A DNA stretch of 64,000 nucleotides, taken from contig CAKOGP040000779.1 in assembly GCA_933822405.4 (NCBI GenBank), positions 448,291 to 512,290 on the forward strand, read 5' to 3'. The notes beneath the pieces were generated by a model. That model had not been told where the DNA came from, searched no databases, and worked only from the letters and a program-made list of their open reading frames with translations. The DNA comes from Cylindrotheca closterium (lineage: Eukaryota > Bacillariophyta > Bacillariophyceae > Bacillariales > Bacillariaceae). Below, piece after piece: positions 28,518 through 39,930 of this stretch (its first letter is position 1; the number at the start of each line of letters is the position of its first letter). Made by a program: the position numbers and the translations under genes.

Positions 28518-29879
28518 ATGGATTCTTCTTCGTTTGTTGATGTATCTGGAAACGATTCCAATAATGATACAAGCAGTAAGGGAAGCCGTGTGAGCCAAGA
28601 GGATGAGTGGCTGGATGTCGATGTCGTTACCAGTTCAACCACCAACGAAGAGCGCCTCCGCAATCAAGTCAAAGCCCTTCAGCGTGCTTTGGATGAGAAG
28701 AACTTGGAACTCATGGAAAGCAACGTCCGAGTTGATGTTCTCAAGGGTCATAAAATTCTTTTGGAGAATGCCAAATCAGGTCTCCAAGATGAACTCTCAG
28801 GCCAAACGAAACAAATTTCTTCTTTACGGGAGGACTTGAGCTCATCAAATTCTCAGGTGATGGAATTGGAAGAGAAGTTGATTGTATCAGAAAATTTGGT
28901 CCAAGCGACCAAGGCAGAGCTTCAGTCCCACCAAGTAAGAACCGCGGAAATGGAGCTTCAAATGAAACAGCTCCAAGAGCTTCATGAGGAAGAAGCAAGG
29001 GCAGCATCAGTGAAATTGCATGACGTTAGCAAGCTTGTCGAACAACTGAAGGCTAATTTGTTGGCCCAGGAAGAAGGTATTACGAGCCGAGATGCGTCTT
29101 TGGTCAAGTTCCAAGAAGACATGAAATCCTCTCAGAAGCAACAGGCAACGCTTCAGAGTAGCATCGTAGCATTCCAGCAAGAAAAGGACATGCTACAAAG
29201 CCAAGTATTGCGATTGACAGGTGATGCCAGGTCTATTGCAGTTGTCGCTGAGAATCTTCGAGTCGAGAAACAAACGCTGGAGCGAAAAATACAGCACCAT
29301 CAGGAGAAGCTGCAGCAGTCGCAGCACAGGGTCCAGGGACTGGAAGACGCAATGGCCAATATGCAAGAAACTATTCAACAGAAGGAAGAAGAAAACCAAC
29401 AGCAGCAGCATTATCAACAACAACAGCAAGAGGAAGAAGTCAAGAATCTATCGACTGCCTTCTCTTCCATAGCTCGTGAATTGGAAGATTCCAAGGATGC
29501 GGTGACACAACTTGCTGGTGAAGTGATGGCAGCTCGCGCCGAAGCAGATCATACAAACGAGGCACTTGAAGAGTTGAAACAAAAGCACGAACAATATGTG
29601 GCGGAACAAAACCATCTTCACGACGAATATGTAGAGCGAGAAGAACTCTTGCGTCTTGAATTGACACAGATTCAGAGTGCCAACGAAGAACGCTTGGAAG
29701 AACTCCGTCAAATTTTGGGTTTACGTTTCCGTGACATCGTGGTACGATCCAAGAAGGGTCGCTCTCCGGCAGTAGGCACTTCTCCCTCCACGGTAAAAAT
29801 TGCTCCCAAAAAGGCGCAAAAATCTGGAAACTACATTCCACCTGTTCCTATTCTTCGCACCGTCATGGGTCTTGTATGA
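28518..29879 (+). CDS. Long coiled-coil protein
   Basis: Single exon of 453 aa. An acidic Ser-rich head (SSSFVDVSGNDSNNDTSS, E-D-E-W-L-D-V-D) is followed from about residue 44 to 400 by near-continuous heptad coiled coil (LRNQVKALQRALDEKNLEL and on), interrupted by a Gln tract (about 292-308) encoded by CAG/CAA repeats. The tail is basic (R-S-K-K-G-R-S-P-A-V-G-T-S-P-S) and ends PILRTVMGLV. Golgin-, centrosome- or SMC-like scaffolds share this look, but coiled coils give misleading similarities, so no function is assigned. Confidence 0.75.
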   Translation: MDSSSFVDVSGNDSNNDTSSKGSRVSQEDEWLDVDVVTSSTTNEERLRNQVKALQRALDEKNLELMESNVRVDVLKGHKILLENAKSGLQDELSGQTKQISSLREDLSSSNSQVMELEEKLIVSENLVQATKAELQSHQVRTAEMELQMKQLQELHEEEARAASVKLHDVSKLVEQLKANLLAQEEGITSRDASLVKFQEDMKSSQKQQATLQSSIVAFQQEKDMLQSQVLRLTGDARSIAVVAENLRVEKQTLERKIQHHQEKLQQSQHRVQGLEDAMANMQETIQQKEEENQQQQHYQQQQQEEEVKNLSTAFSSIARELEDSKDAVTQLAGEVMAARAEADHTNEALEELKQKHEQYVAEQNHLHDEYVEREELLRLELTQIQSANEERLEELRQILGLRFRDIVVRSKKGRSPAVGTSPSTVKIAPKKAQKSGNYIPPVPILRTVMGLV

Positions 29880-30425
29880 TGTGACACCACATTGCTCCAG
29901 CCAGACAATCCGAACTCCTCCCTGCTCTTCCTCGTAGGTATGTAAGATATGTGCACCAGTATTTTTTAAATGATAATGATGATACAGTGATATTAGGACG
30001 TAACAAATATAATGAATGAATGAATGAATGATGAACATCAAAGGCAGCAATAATGATTGGTCATGTCTACTTCTGCGATGGATAGAGTGGAACCTCCAGA
30101 TAATATATTTTTATCTCTTCCGAAGTGACGTGTTACTGTATTATTTGGTCGCATCGTGCGCAAGAAAAAAAAAACAAGTCGCAATAACCTGATGCTCGCA
30201 TCTCATCCTTCCTATCGTATAATATATACCGCAGCACAAACACTAAAGCATCCAAACATTTGCTTGTAACGGAACACACACTGATTCAGTCTCCATATTG
30301 GTCAGCACACCTTGGAAATTATTCTGCATACTGTTGGACAACTCACTCATAAGCTGAACCGCAATACTTACTGGTATCTATTACTACAGCACAGACAATC
30401 AATATAAGCGAAAGTCAAGAAAATA
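29880..30425. other. Intergenic, 3' region of the coiled-coil gene and promoter of the dioxygenase
   Basis: Contains a short GAAT repeat (about 30011-30030) and a TATAATATATACC tract at about 30218-30230, some 200 bp before the dioxygenase ATG. No gene is supported. Confidence 0.4.
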
Positions 30426-32223
30426 ATGAGAATCCACCCTTTCTTCACAGTCGCAGCTTTGCCGTCAGCTGCTGCATTTGTGGCACGGAATAAGAAAGCT
30501 TCACCAAGATCATCAACACTGCATGCAACTACCATCCCTTTCGAAGAAACTCGTGCTAGTGACACCATCGTTCATCGTGAGGGATACGACGCCATGGCGT
30601 GGGAAAAGGGATTTCAAAACGTCGAAAGCGAAGCTTGCTACGAACTAGATGGAGAATTTCCAGCTGATCTAGTTGGGACCTTCTTTCAAAATGGACATGC
30701 CAAGTTCTACATTTCCGATGACGAATTTCATGTTCATCCATTTGATGCTGATGGTATGATTCAAGCGGTCACATTTGGTAATAAGAATAACAGCAAGGCT
30801 TGGTTCCGAAATCGTTACATTCAGACACCGGGGTATCTGCAAGAACTGAAAGAAAACAAAGTATGCAAACGTGGTGTCTTCGGAACAGCACGGAATAAGG
30901 GAAAGTGGTGGTCAAACATCTTTGATGTTGATTTCAAGTAAGTTCATGTGCCAAATGAAAAATCTGAACAAAGACAAAATAAATGCTGAAACCCCTCTTC
31001 CTTGTGCTACGTGAAGGAATGTCGCCAACACACACGTTCTGTTCATGGGTGATGATGAATTGTATGCCCTTTGGGAAGCTGGGGCTCCTTTTCAGATTGA
31101 TCCAACCACATTGGAAACCGTAGAAGAGAGTACTCTGTATGGTGCAATCAATGATGGTGAGATTGCTAACAACCGCTATGCTGCCCATTACAAAATTGAT
31201 CCCATTCGTCAACAAGTCTGTGGGTTTTCCATCTTGCCAGGTGATAAGGATCCAGCCAACACTCACAAGATTTGTGTGATGGAACATGACCGAAAGGACA
31301 AGCGACTTTTGTATCAAAAAGCGTATCCCTTTGACGGTTTGGGCGTGGCCCATGACTGCGCTGTCACAGAGAACTATTTCATTTTCTTGCAGGCACCATT
31401 CGAGTTCAAACCAATCCCGCTCATCTTGGGTCTGAAGGGAGCTGCTGAAAGCATCGTTTTCGACGAAGAGGCAGAGTTCGGCAAGTTGATCCTTATCCCC
31501 CGTGGAGATAACCACAAGGAACCCATTGTCATTGACGTGCCAACCTACTTTTCCTTTCACACATCGAATTCGTTTGAGGACGAAGATGGGAATGTCATTC
31601 TGGACATGGTCGTTGCCAAATCGGACTACTCGATGTTGGCAATGGCTGGTGAGGAGACAGGATACCGGAAGCGTCCAGTTTGGGAGGGCATGAACTGGGC
31701 CAAGGATGTACCAGCCAACGAACTTTTGCGTGTCACTTTGGACCCGAAGACTTCGAAACTTGTCTCCGAAGTTAGCCTCTCTCCAGACTGTGCAACGATT
31801 GAATTTCCTGTCATCAATCCATCAAAGATGTCTCAACCGTACAAGTATGCCTACTGTGCCACTGCCGCCAGTGCGACGGAGATGAGTCCTCTGCAAGGAA
31901 TCGCCAAGATTGACGTTGAGACTGGAACGCTCTTGGAGAAGTGGCTGCCTGAGCCAGATCAGTATATCACAGAAGTTGCATTTTGTCCCAAGGCAGGACA
32001 AGCTACTGACAAGGAAGACGATGGTTACCTAGTAACCTACTTGCTTGATTCAAATAAGAAGTCCAATGAGCTTATCGTCTTTGATGCAGCTAGCCCTGGC
32101 AAGGGGCCTATTGGCAGAGCTTCGTTGCAAGGTTGGTGCGTCAACCACTCATTACATGGAACGTTCGTCCCTGGATTTACGCCGGAACTGACGAACGAAG
32201 TGAAGGCTAGTTTTGATTCATAA
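30426..32223 (+). CDS. Carotenoid cleavage dioxygenase
   Basis: Exons 30426-30937 and 31017-32223, with a 79-bp GT-AG intron in phase 2, give 572 aa. The start M-R-I-H-P-F-F-T-V-A-A-L-P-S-A-A-A-F looks like a signal peptide plus A-F motif, so plastid import is likely. The four Fe(II)-binding His of the RPE65/CCD family are all in place: H228 (A-A-H-Y-K-I-D-P), H283 (A-H-D-C-A-V-T-E-N), H352 (F-S-F-H-T-S-N-S-F) and H551 (L-H-G-T-F-V-P-G). E-N-Y and P-x-x-x-G-x-F family motifs are visible too. The enzyme should cleave a carotenoid or apocarotenoid double bond with O2; the substrate cannot be read from sequence. It converges with the next gene, only 45 bp away. Confidence 0.9.
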
Positions 32224-32268
32224 GTGTATAGATATTATACTATAGTGGTGCAATACATGACGTGTTTT

Positions 32269-33729
32269 CTACTCCTTGCTCTGGTCACCTACCTTGCCAA
32301 TCGCGCTGGAGCTGGATTTTTGTCGTTGATAGGACCGTCGCTTTCCAGCAGTCTTTGATCCTCTTCTGGATGGCGGACTAATGATATCACCTTGCTTCGA
32401 CCGCCCAGTCGTCTCGAGCTTGGATGTGGAATTCGAACGCTGTAATGAGTTTGCAACCTGACGAGCTTGTTGTCGAGAGGATCGACGACCAACACGAACA
32501 GGGCCTACCGAGCTGTCACGTGTGGGTCTCGACTGCTTATCAACCACAACACGCTTTGCACCTGAATCATTCTTCAGTACCCGGCGGGATACTTTCTTCC
32601 TAGGCTCATTGCTAACTCGTCTTGGCGAGTCTGGCCTTTTATCCAGTGGTAGTGGTTGAAGGGCAGTTTGGGGCAAAGTTGGGTCGGTCACAGCCAAGGA
32701 TAGAATATCTTCAGATGTCACAACTAATGCAGCATCAATTGATCTCTTGACCAGGTCTTGGTTTTCTTTGCTACTTCTACCCATGGAACGGTTGGAATCT
32801 GTTTTTCGAAGTCGACGCCTGCTGCCCAGCGAGGTGCTGGAATGCATCCTTGGAATTCTCCTTCGGCCATGATGTTGACTACCAAAGTCGCCGGTTTTAG
32901 CACGCAATTCATGGCAACTGCCACTGCGACCCAGGCTTACTTTTTCCTTTTTATCCCCAAGTGAATGGTTAGAATTTGCCTTTTGAATCGTCGGCCTCCC
33001 TTTAACATGCAAGCTTGGAAGATGGGAAGTTGTCTTGTTGAGGCCATTTGTCTTGTTGAGGCCATGGCGCTGAATTCTCCGATCCAAGGCAGTTGGTTCT
33101 AATTGTGCCAAGTTTGGATTGACAATAGGCGAACGCTTCGGATGATCTTCTTTTGCTCGCTTACCAAGAGGCGAGTGGATGGACTTTGCGTCGCACATTA
33201 CCGTCTTCCACAACTCATCTGACATGTGCTTTGAACATGATTTCTTTGCTTTTGGGCCAGCTTTCGGAGTCGAAAGTGATAAGAGGATGTCTTCTGCTTT
33301 TGTTTTTACAATCTCATCATCGACTTTCCTGGCCGACTTCATTTCAAGCTTGAATCCTTTCAACAAACTTCGTTTGCCTTGCCGCAATGGCGTCCTGGCA
33401 CCTCCTCCTCCTGGTGGTATTGCTGACTTTTTGCACGATTTTCGTGGGGTCGACATCAGGGCCTCCAAAGCCCTCTCGTTATTTTGGGATTCAGAATGTT
33501 CAGTATGAGTACTATTTTGAATGCCTTCACCGTCCGAATCAGCCAAAAATCCCGCATCGGGGTCGGGATTTGTTTTGGACGAAGGCCTCGTTGATTTAGT
33601 AGAACCAACAACAAGTAATTCAGCGGTCAGTCTTTCGCTAATATCGAATGTCATCCTCTTATCAAACTCCTCAAGCTTGCGGCTCAAGTCATCAGCATTG
33701 TCCTGGCGGGGTCTCATGTCCTCGACCAT
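32269..33729 (-). CDS. Basic Ser-rich disordered protein
   Basis: Single exon of 486 aa from MVEDMRPRQD. A short helical, charged N-terminus (D-D-L-S-R-K-L-E-E-F-D-K-R-M) is followed by disordered basic sequence with many R-R-x-S and S-x-x-S-L-G motifs (for example K-A-N-S-N-H-S-L-G, R-K-T-D-S-N-R-S-M-G). A repeated E-D-I-L-S/L-L-S/A phrase occurs twice (about 145 and 340). T-P-R-K and S-P-R-R sites suggest cyclin-dependent-kinase-like phosphorylation. The look is similar to cluster proteins 4 and 5 but no barrel-like domain is present. Likely nuclear; function unknown. Confidence 0.7.
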   Translation of the reverse strand: MVEDMRPRQDNADDLSRKLEEFDKRMTFDISERLTAELLVVGSTKSTRPSSKTNPDPDAGFLADSDGEGIQNSTHTEHSESQNNERALEALMSTPRKSCKKSAIPPGGGGARTPLRQGKRSLLKGFKLEMKSARKVDDEIVKTKAEDILLSLSTPKAGPKAKKSCSKHMSDELWKTVMCDAKSIHSPLGKRAKEDHPKRSPIVNPNLAQLEPTALDRRIQRHGLNKTNGLNKTTSHLPSLHVKGRPTIQKANSNHSLGDKKEKVSLGRSGSCHELRAKTGDFGSQHHGRRRIPRMHSSTSLGSRRRLRKTDSNRSMGRSSKENQDLVKRSIDAALVVTSEDILSLAVTDPTLPQTALQPLPLDKRPDSPRRVSNEPRKKVSRRVLKNDSGAKRVVVDKQSRPTRDSSVGPVRVGRRSSRQQARQVANSLQRSNSTSKLETTGRSKQGDIISPPSRRGSKTAGKRRSYQRQKSSSSAIGKVGDQSKE

Positions 33730-34358
33730 TCTGATGAGTGTTGATACCGCAACGATTTATTTATCTGCTTCATTTCGCTTCGCGTTGATCTGACCGCATC
33801 AAAGGATCTGACTGGCATGAAAAAAATACCCGGTATCATCATCGACACGCGACCCCACTACGGTATATATATATATCATACCGGTATATATATATATACG
33901 GTATATATACATGACGCATCAAATATTTTACTGTACTGTATGTTGCAGACCAGAAGTGGGGGCGAGCGCCAGGCAGACGTAAGTATATTATAAAAAAAAA
34001 GAACAGCCTGGAGGAGGTCGAACAAGAATAGCCTCCTTGCGGTGGAAAATCAGCTTACGCATGGAAGAATGACTGAATCAATCAATCGTCATCGCAGTCG
34101 TGAAAATGACGTGCTTGATCCTACCGGTACATCGTCTGCATCGGAAGTCTCAACGTGTGCAATGAAGATAGAATTCTAATAGTATGGTGCAAGTATTGAT
34201 ATTTCCTATTTTAATTGTTTCAGCTTTAGACTACAGTTTATGCTTTCATGTGATGTTCAAGAAGGAATGTACAAGGAGGAAATACTCGCACCGCGAGATG
34301 TCCGCACGATATATACAGGCTGGGGATGTGCTCAACAATGAGTTTCTCTGCTAGCACC
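33730..34358. other. Intergenic with TATA-rich palindromes
   Basis: Promoter region of the gene ending at 32269. The tract at 33853-33911 alternates CGGTATATATATATA and its reverse complement. Downstream sequence to 34200 shows nothing recognisable; from about 34230 the first copy of the array-associated repeat begins. Confidence 0.4.
33853..33911. repeat. TA-dinucleotide tracts separated by CCGG/CGG
   Basis: Three TATATATATA runs are joined by ACGG, ATACCGG and ACGG, forming nested palindromes. It sits about 125-180 bp before the ATG at 33729, so it could also serve as the core promoter. Confidence 0.7.
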
Positions 34359-34769
34359 TCATTCTTCCAAGTCGCTCTCGTCGTCACTGCTGAAGTCGAC
34401 CAAACCTTGGCTATTCAGCAATAATAGTTCGGACAGACGGTCGCAGTTGTCTGACAGAAGTTCACTGGTTCTTCGTTGGCAGAGTAACGAGCCTCTCCTT
34501 TGGAGCATAGAGCCCCTTCGTTTAGCCACATTGTCATCGGAAGAGCTCAATGGGGAGTCAACGATTCCGAGTGCCGTGTCAATCAAATCGAATCGCGACT
34601 TCTCATTGGAATCAGAAAGCAGGTTTCTCATTGGATTTGCAGCAACAGTTGTTGCAGGAAGCCTGCTGGACAGGACGATTTTCCTCTTCATTCCATCACT
34701 TCTCTTCATACTAGTTTTGCTGGCATTCATGCTCGTTTGCGCCATGTTCATGTTGTTTGCGGTTGACAT
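34359..34769 (-). CDS. RRxS/acidic-tail small protein, array copy 1
   Basis: 136 aa. The N-terminus is Met/Asn/Ser rich (STANNMNMAQTSMNAS), then a basic segment (S-M-K-R-S-D-G-M-K-R-K-I), a conserved F-D-L-I-D-T-A-L-G-I-V-D-S helix, a run of R-R-G-S sites (RRGSMLQRRGSLL), R-R-T-S-E-L-L-S-D-N and the acidic end F-S-S-D-D-E-S-D-L-E-E. RRGS sites fit PKA/AGC-type kinases and the SDDESDLE end fits CK2; both are inferred. No membrane or signal sequence. No family name is known to me. Confidence 0.7.
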   Translation of the reverse strand: MSTANNMNMAQTSMNASKTSMKRSDGMKRKIVLSSRLPATTVAANPMRNLLSDSNEKSRFDLIDTALGIVDSPLSSSDDNVAKRRGSMLQRRGSLLCQRRTSELLSDNCDRLSELLLLNSQGLVDFSSDDESDLEE

Positions 34770-35862
34770 TATTCCTAGGATAGGATGCTGTTGATTATAA
34801 AAATAAAATAAATAGTTGAATGCGCAGAGGAAAGACGCACAGGAAGAAAAACTCTTGTGTAGAATGAAGTTAGAATTCTCTTTACATCCAGGCTTAGGTG
34901 GCGAGTCCTTTCACGATTACAACGCACCGGCCTGCAAATATATAAGCACTTATTGTTTCCATTTCAATTATCTACCGATCTTTTTTTTTTAAAAGTGTAA
35001 AGGAACCAACTCCCTGGAAAATGGAGCGAACTATATTTCAAAACGCAGTGGCGCCTCATATATCGGCTGAGTGAAAGGATTGACATGCCCTCTTGGCTTA
35101 AAAAAGAAGTCAGTTCCTTTTATGACGTACTTCTCGCTGTTGTTTGGTTACGACCTTATCGAAGGTTCTATGTTATTCCCAAAGCAGCTTCTATGAACAC
35201 GAAAAGCACAATTGTATGTTTATAGTTGGACCCAACTTCATATCAGAGTGTGATTGAACCAATCCAGCTCAATTCCTCCCTGGAAAATAGAACAACCTCA
35301 ATGCGAATGTCTTCTTCAAAGGGACGCAGTGAGCAGTGATTTGTCTTCTCTGACCTACCGGTAATCCAAGACAATGCGGTACACACACCATAATTAACCT
35401 TGATGCTCCCGATTCACATGTGTTCAATAGAACTACGGTAGGTGCCAACTTCACAGATCCACGATTATCCGCTTTTTGAGCCTGGGTGCAACCTGCACCA
35501 ACCGGTGGGCTCTCGTTTGCCGCAACCAATCGTAAAAATGCAGTACATATTTATTTATACATACGTAACTAATGTAATGTGCTACGTAATGTGTTTGTTC
35601 CGACATGGAAAGCCAATGATGGATAACAGCACTTACCTATATCGAGCGTAATGAAGATAGAAGTTTTCTACCTATTCAGATTTGAAATATTGAATAATTC
35701 AGCGTTATTATTACAATTTACAGTATAGCTTTCATAGTATGTTCAAGTTATTTACATCATTGTACATGTTCAAGTTATTTACAAGAGTGTTCGTAGCTAC
35801 CTGTCTGCACGTTCCAGACAAGTAGGGAAATATGTTTACAAACGTGCTTTGCTCTTAGCCTC

Positions 35863-36270
35863 TCAGTCTTCCAAGTCGCTCTCGTCGTCACTGCTGAACT
35901 CGGCCGAATCGGTTTGGCAATTGCGCATGAGTTCGGACAGGCGGTCGCCGTTATCGAAAAGAAGTTCACTTGCTCTTCGTTCACAGAGCAACGAGCCTCG
36001 TCTTTGCACCATGGAGCCCCGTCGTCTAGATACAATGCCATTGGAAGATCTCACTGGAGAGTTGACGATCCCAAGAGCCTCGTCAATCAAGTTGCATCGA
36101 CTCTTCTTATTTGTATGAGATAGAATTCTGCGCATTGGACTTGCGGCAACAGTTGGTGCAGGAATCTTGGACAAGAACGACTTCCTCTTCATTCCATCGG
36201 TTCTTTTCATATTAGTTGCACTGACATGCATGCTGATTTGTGTCATGTTCATGTTGTTTGTGGTAGACAT
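35863..36270 (-). CDS. RRxS/acidic-tail small protein, array copy 2
   Basis: 135 aa from the ATG at 36270 (MSTTNNMNMTQ); the frame is open upstream without an ATG. Compared with copy 1 it keeps M-K-R-T-D-G-M-K-R-K-S-F, L-I-D-E-A-L-G-I-V-N-S, R-R-R-G-S-M-V-Q-R-R-G-S-L-L, E-R-R-A-S-E-L-L and the final SDDESDLED. It is the closest relative of copy 1. The 3' flank (CTACCTGTCTGCACGTTCCAG) is shared with the decayed copy near 39800. Confidence 0.7.
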   Translation of the reverse strand: MSTTNNMNMTQISMHVSATNMKRTDGMKRKSFLSKIPAPTVAASPMRRILSHTNKKSRCNLIDEALGIVNSPVRSSNGIVSRRRGSMVQRRGSLLCERRASELLFDNGDRLSELMRNCQTDSAEFSSDDESDLED

Positions 36271-37116
36271 GATGTTGATTTTTACCAAAATATGATGATT
36301 TGAGAAATTATGAGTGATGGAGCTTCAGCCAATATTTCGGCAGATTTTTTTTACCGGTACGGAGAATCGGGATCACTAATATATATCCCGCTTTCGGACC
36401 GACTGAATTGCCTCCATATTCAACATGATGGTCATTCCCAATTTCCGACCCAATGAAAGTACGTGTACATTAAATAAAAACTCTAGTTCAACCAATCGAG
36501 ACTTTTTCAAAACAAGCTTCAATACCCATTGGCGCTGCAATGTCAGTGGCGTGTAGCATCTTCATGGACTGACGCTCGCTCGTTTCATTAATTGAAATTG
36601 AAAATGCCAGAAGTAAAAAAATAATACATTACAGGTATTTTATACCAACTTCAAATTGAACTAATCAAGAAACTCCCCGGAAATACTGTACTCGTATCCG
36701 CCGGCAGGACGAACTTCGATTGATCCTCAAGGGCCTCTCCAAACCGGATAGGGGCTACTGTACATCATCTCGTCGTCAGCTCCTGCAGTGATCTTTTCAT
36801 CTGTCATGAGACCTCGATAGAGGCACCGTCTTCGGAGACATTTTGCGCTCCAGCGCAAGTACACGTGTACCCTGGCCCCTGCCTGCTGACGTCGTACCGG
36901 CCTCGTCAAAAATCCAGCAGAAAGCATCGTACCTGGTAGAATTGCAATGACGATGCAAGTATAGTACAGTATTATCTTGTTAGTCTCTTTCTGATCAATT
37001 GATGTTCTGATAAAATACAATCTTTAATTATTACAGTTTATGCTTTCATGATACGACCGAGTGACGAAACAGGTCGGTTGGAAAAATGACTTAACATTTC
37101 GCTCGCTGCTTGCACC

Positions 37117-37530
37117 TTAGTCTTCCAAATCACTCTCGTCATCGCTGCTGAGATCGAACAAACCACCTTGGCTTTTTCGCAAGAGTTCTGACAGGTGGTC
37201 GCTGTTGTCTTTCAGAAGTTCACTTGCTCTTCGTTCGGAGAGTGATGAGCCTTTCCTTCGAAGAGGGCCTCTTCGTCCAATAACTCTACGCGATGAAGAG
37301 TTGATGATCTCAAGAGCCTCGTCAATCCATTCGCTTCGGGAACTCGTATCAGAATGCGAACGATTGTTGCTAATTGGAATTGCTGCGCCAGTAGGTTTTG
37401 CTGGAAGCTTCGACAAAAACAACTTCCTTTTCACGTCATCGACTTTCTTCATTTCATCGGTTCTTTTCCTATTCATGGCACAATCAGTCCTGTTAGTTTG
37501 AGCCATATTCATGTTGTTTGCGGTAGACAT
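37117..37530 (-). CDS. RRxS/acidic-tail small protein, array copy 3
   Basis: 137 aa starting MSTANNMNMAQTNRTD. Here the basic segment is partly duplicated (M-K-R-T-D-E-M-K then V-D-D-V-K-R-K-L-F-L-S-K-L-P). Only one R-R-K-G-S site remains of the double R-R-G-S (GPLRRKGSSLSERRASELL). It ends DLSSDDESDLED. The conserved W-I-D-E-A-L-E-I-I-N-S helix is present. Confidence 0.7.
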   Translation of the reverse strand: MSTANNMNMAQTNRTDCAMNRKRTDEMKKVDDVKRKLFLSKLPAKPTGAAIPISNNRSHSDTSSRSEWIDEALEIINSSSRRVIGRRGPLRRKGSSLSERRASELLKDNSDHLSELLRKSQGGLFDLSSDDESDLED

Positions 37531-38709
37531 TGCGTTGTTGTTTCTGTTGATTTCACAAAGAAGTTGATGATTGATTCCGTGTAAAATTTGAATTATGAGA
37601 GTGATTTCGAACTTGAGGCAATTTTTGAATCATCATCGGAATCGGGATCGAGATTTCCCGACTTTTTAAATAAAACTGCACGTCAGCTAAAGAGTTTTCC
37701 AATTCCCGGATCATTTTTAATAAAAAGCGAGACAAAAGAATGCAGTTGAACTAACCATTATTTTATACATATAATATTATAACAACTGCTGCTGCGAGGG
37801 CCATATTAACAATAGCCTTTCAGCGTTCGGACTCGAGAGAAAGATTGGCATTACGGTATCGTGCCAGGCACAAGGTACCCGGAACAGTAGGGTAGACGTG
37901 TACCTGGTACACCCGGCTGACTGGACAGAGTGAAGTAAAGTATCGTTATATTACCGTTATTTTCTTTTATGGCGATTGTCATCTGATGCGAGGGCCGACA
38001 ATAACATTCCGATACAGTAGGAGTAATGTCGGATGATGATTTTATCCGTTTTGATCTCCGAGAAAATAGCAATGATCGTTCTGACTAGCGCACTTCACTC
38101 TTCAGCGGCCTTATGCCATGACCTTTCGTTCTGAAGACTGCACCAGCCTGATCATCCAAAAGAGCTACCAGCAACACAGTACTGTAGGTCCAGACTTCGA
38201 ACTAATTTAGAAAAGTGCTGCGGTATCTTTTAGTAGTTCCTAAATAGCCATGAAGGCCCTGTGTCCCTGGAAAATTGAGCGAACTTCAGTCATCGTTGGC
38301 AGAGAACGGGTTAACCTTTGTTCTGCATTTATCCGCCGTCTTCTCTCCTGACGACCTTGTGCAAAGTATCCTAAGTTACCGTGATGCTTCTGGTAAGCAC
38401 ACACGTAAATTTTAGTAACGCCTTGCCACTTCAAAGACTTACGGTCCTTGGCATGGAAAAACGTCCGTGGGCAACAGCCCAACTTCGGCAATCGACATTG
38501 GAAGTCTCTACTGGCGTAGTGAAGATGATGATCTATTACATTCGTGTTTACCATTGATTGCATCAGTTATATTGTTACATTCGCATTTACCACTGATTGC
38601 TTCAGTGCCATACAACAGTTTATGCTTTCATGTTTCCAAGGAATGTACGATACCGCAGGCAGTGAGGAGCTGGAAAAATGTATTCAAAACTTGTTTCTCT
38701 GCTAGCACC

Positions 38710-39123
38710 TTAGTCTTCCAAGTCGCTCTCATCGTCGCTGTTGAAATCGACCAAACCATCTTGACTTTTTCGCAAGAGTTCTGACAGGTGGTCGCTGTTG
38801 TCTTTCAGAAGTTCACTTGCTCTTCGTTCGCACAGCGATGAGCCTTTTCTTCGCAAAGGGCCTCCTCTTCGTTCAGCTACAACAAGAGTGCCGGAAATGT
38901 TCTCATTTGTGTTGACCATCCTCAAAGCCTCATCAATCAATTCGAATTGAGACCTCTTGTCACAACGAAAAAGATTGGGCATGGGATCATTTGTACCAAC
39001 ATTTGCTATTGCAGGAATCTTGGATAAAAAGAACTCCCTCTTCATTTCATCGGCTCGCTTCATACCAGTTGAACTGGCATTCATGCTGGTAGGGTCCGTC
39101 TTGATGTTCTTTGTGGTGGTCAT
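38710..39123 (-). CDS. RRxS/acidic-tail small protein, array copy 4
   Basis: 137 aa from the ATG at 39123 (MTTTKNIKTDPTSMNAS). The open frame runs 33 codons further up, but the other copies align only from this ATG. Keeps M-K-R-A-D-E-M-K-R-E-F-F-L-S-K-I-P, F-E-L-I-D-E-A-L-R-M-V-N, G-P-L-R-R-K-G-S-S-L-C-E-R-R-A-S-E-L-L-K-D-N and the final SDDESDLED. Confidence 0.7.
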   Translation of the reverse strand: MTTTKNIKTDPTSMNASSTGMKRADEMKREFFLSKIPAIANVGTNDPMPNLFRCDKRSQFELIDEALRMVNTNENISGTLVVAERRGGPLRRKGSSLCERRASELLKDNSDHLSELLRKSQDGLVDFNSDDESDLED

Positions 39124-39804
39124 TGTGATGGCGTATTTGGTGAATTCAAAAATATGTGTGATGATGATTTGAGAATGAAACTGATATGAGGGAAAATGAA
39201 CTTCAATTTGAAATTTTGTCATTTCTCCTCGGCGAATCGCCAGGATGACTAGATTGATATTTTCATTAAATATCTTTGTAATGGCAAAAACTCCGAAGAA
39301 TCAATCAAGATCAGATCGAAATAAAACTGAAGTTTTACGATACTGTCTTGGGACCTTCAAGATGATCCTTCCCCATGCGCAAACTCTCCCTCTATAGACT
39401 AGAAACTAGACCGAACTTCAATCATCATTTTCTATTGCCAGTTCCTAGATGGATACATTTATCCGTCTTCTCTGACAAACTCATCAAATCTGCTGCTGTA
39501 CCTTCAAGAAGTTCCCGTGGAATGACAGACAAACTCCTCTGGGGCATTCAATAGCCCCTTGCCACTTCTATGATTTACGATCTTTAGCTTTCAAGAGTCA
39601 GGTCCCAATTTCATGGGAGACATCCGTTAGACGTTACTATAGTACCACAGCAATAAAAATCTCTACGTGTGGGTAGTATGATGAAGATGCAGGTTAATTG
39701 CATTCGTAGTTACTATTGCCAACGTAAAGGAATGTAAGATGCTCGTACGGTACCTATACCTGGTTCCTGTCTGCACCTTCCTGACGAGCCGGGGAATGTT
39801 TTTG

Positions 39805-39930
39805 TCTCTGCTGGCACCTTACAGTAGTTTTACAAGTCGCTCTCATCATCAAATTGACCAAACTGTTTTGAAGAGCTCTGACAAGGTGACGCGCGCCGTT
39901 GTCTGTAAGAAGTTCACTTGCTATTACAAA
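39805..39930 (-). pseudogene. Decayed array copy (3' part only)
   Basis: The plus-strand sequence aligns with the 3' end of copies 2-5: CTGCTGGCACCTTA, ACAAGTCGCTCTCATCATC, TTGACCAAACTG, AGAGCTCTGACAAGGTG, GTTGTCTGTAAGAAGTTCACTTGCT. Deletions and small insertions break the frame; a shifted frame still reads A-S-E-L-L-T-D-N. The 5' two thirds of the gene are missing. Confidence 0.75.
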
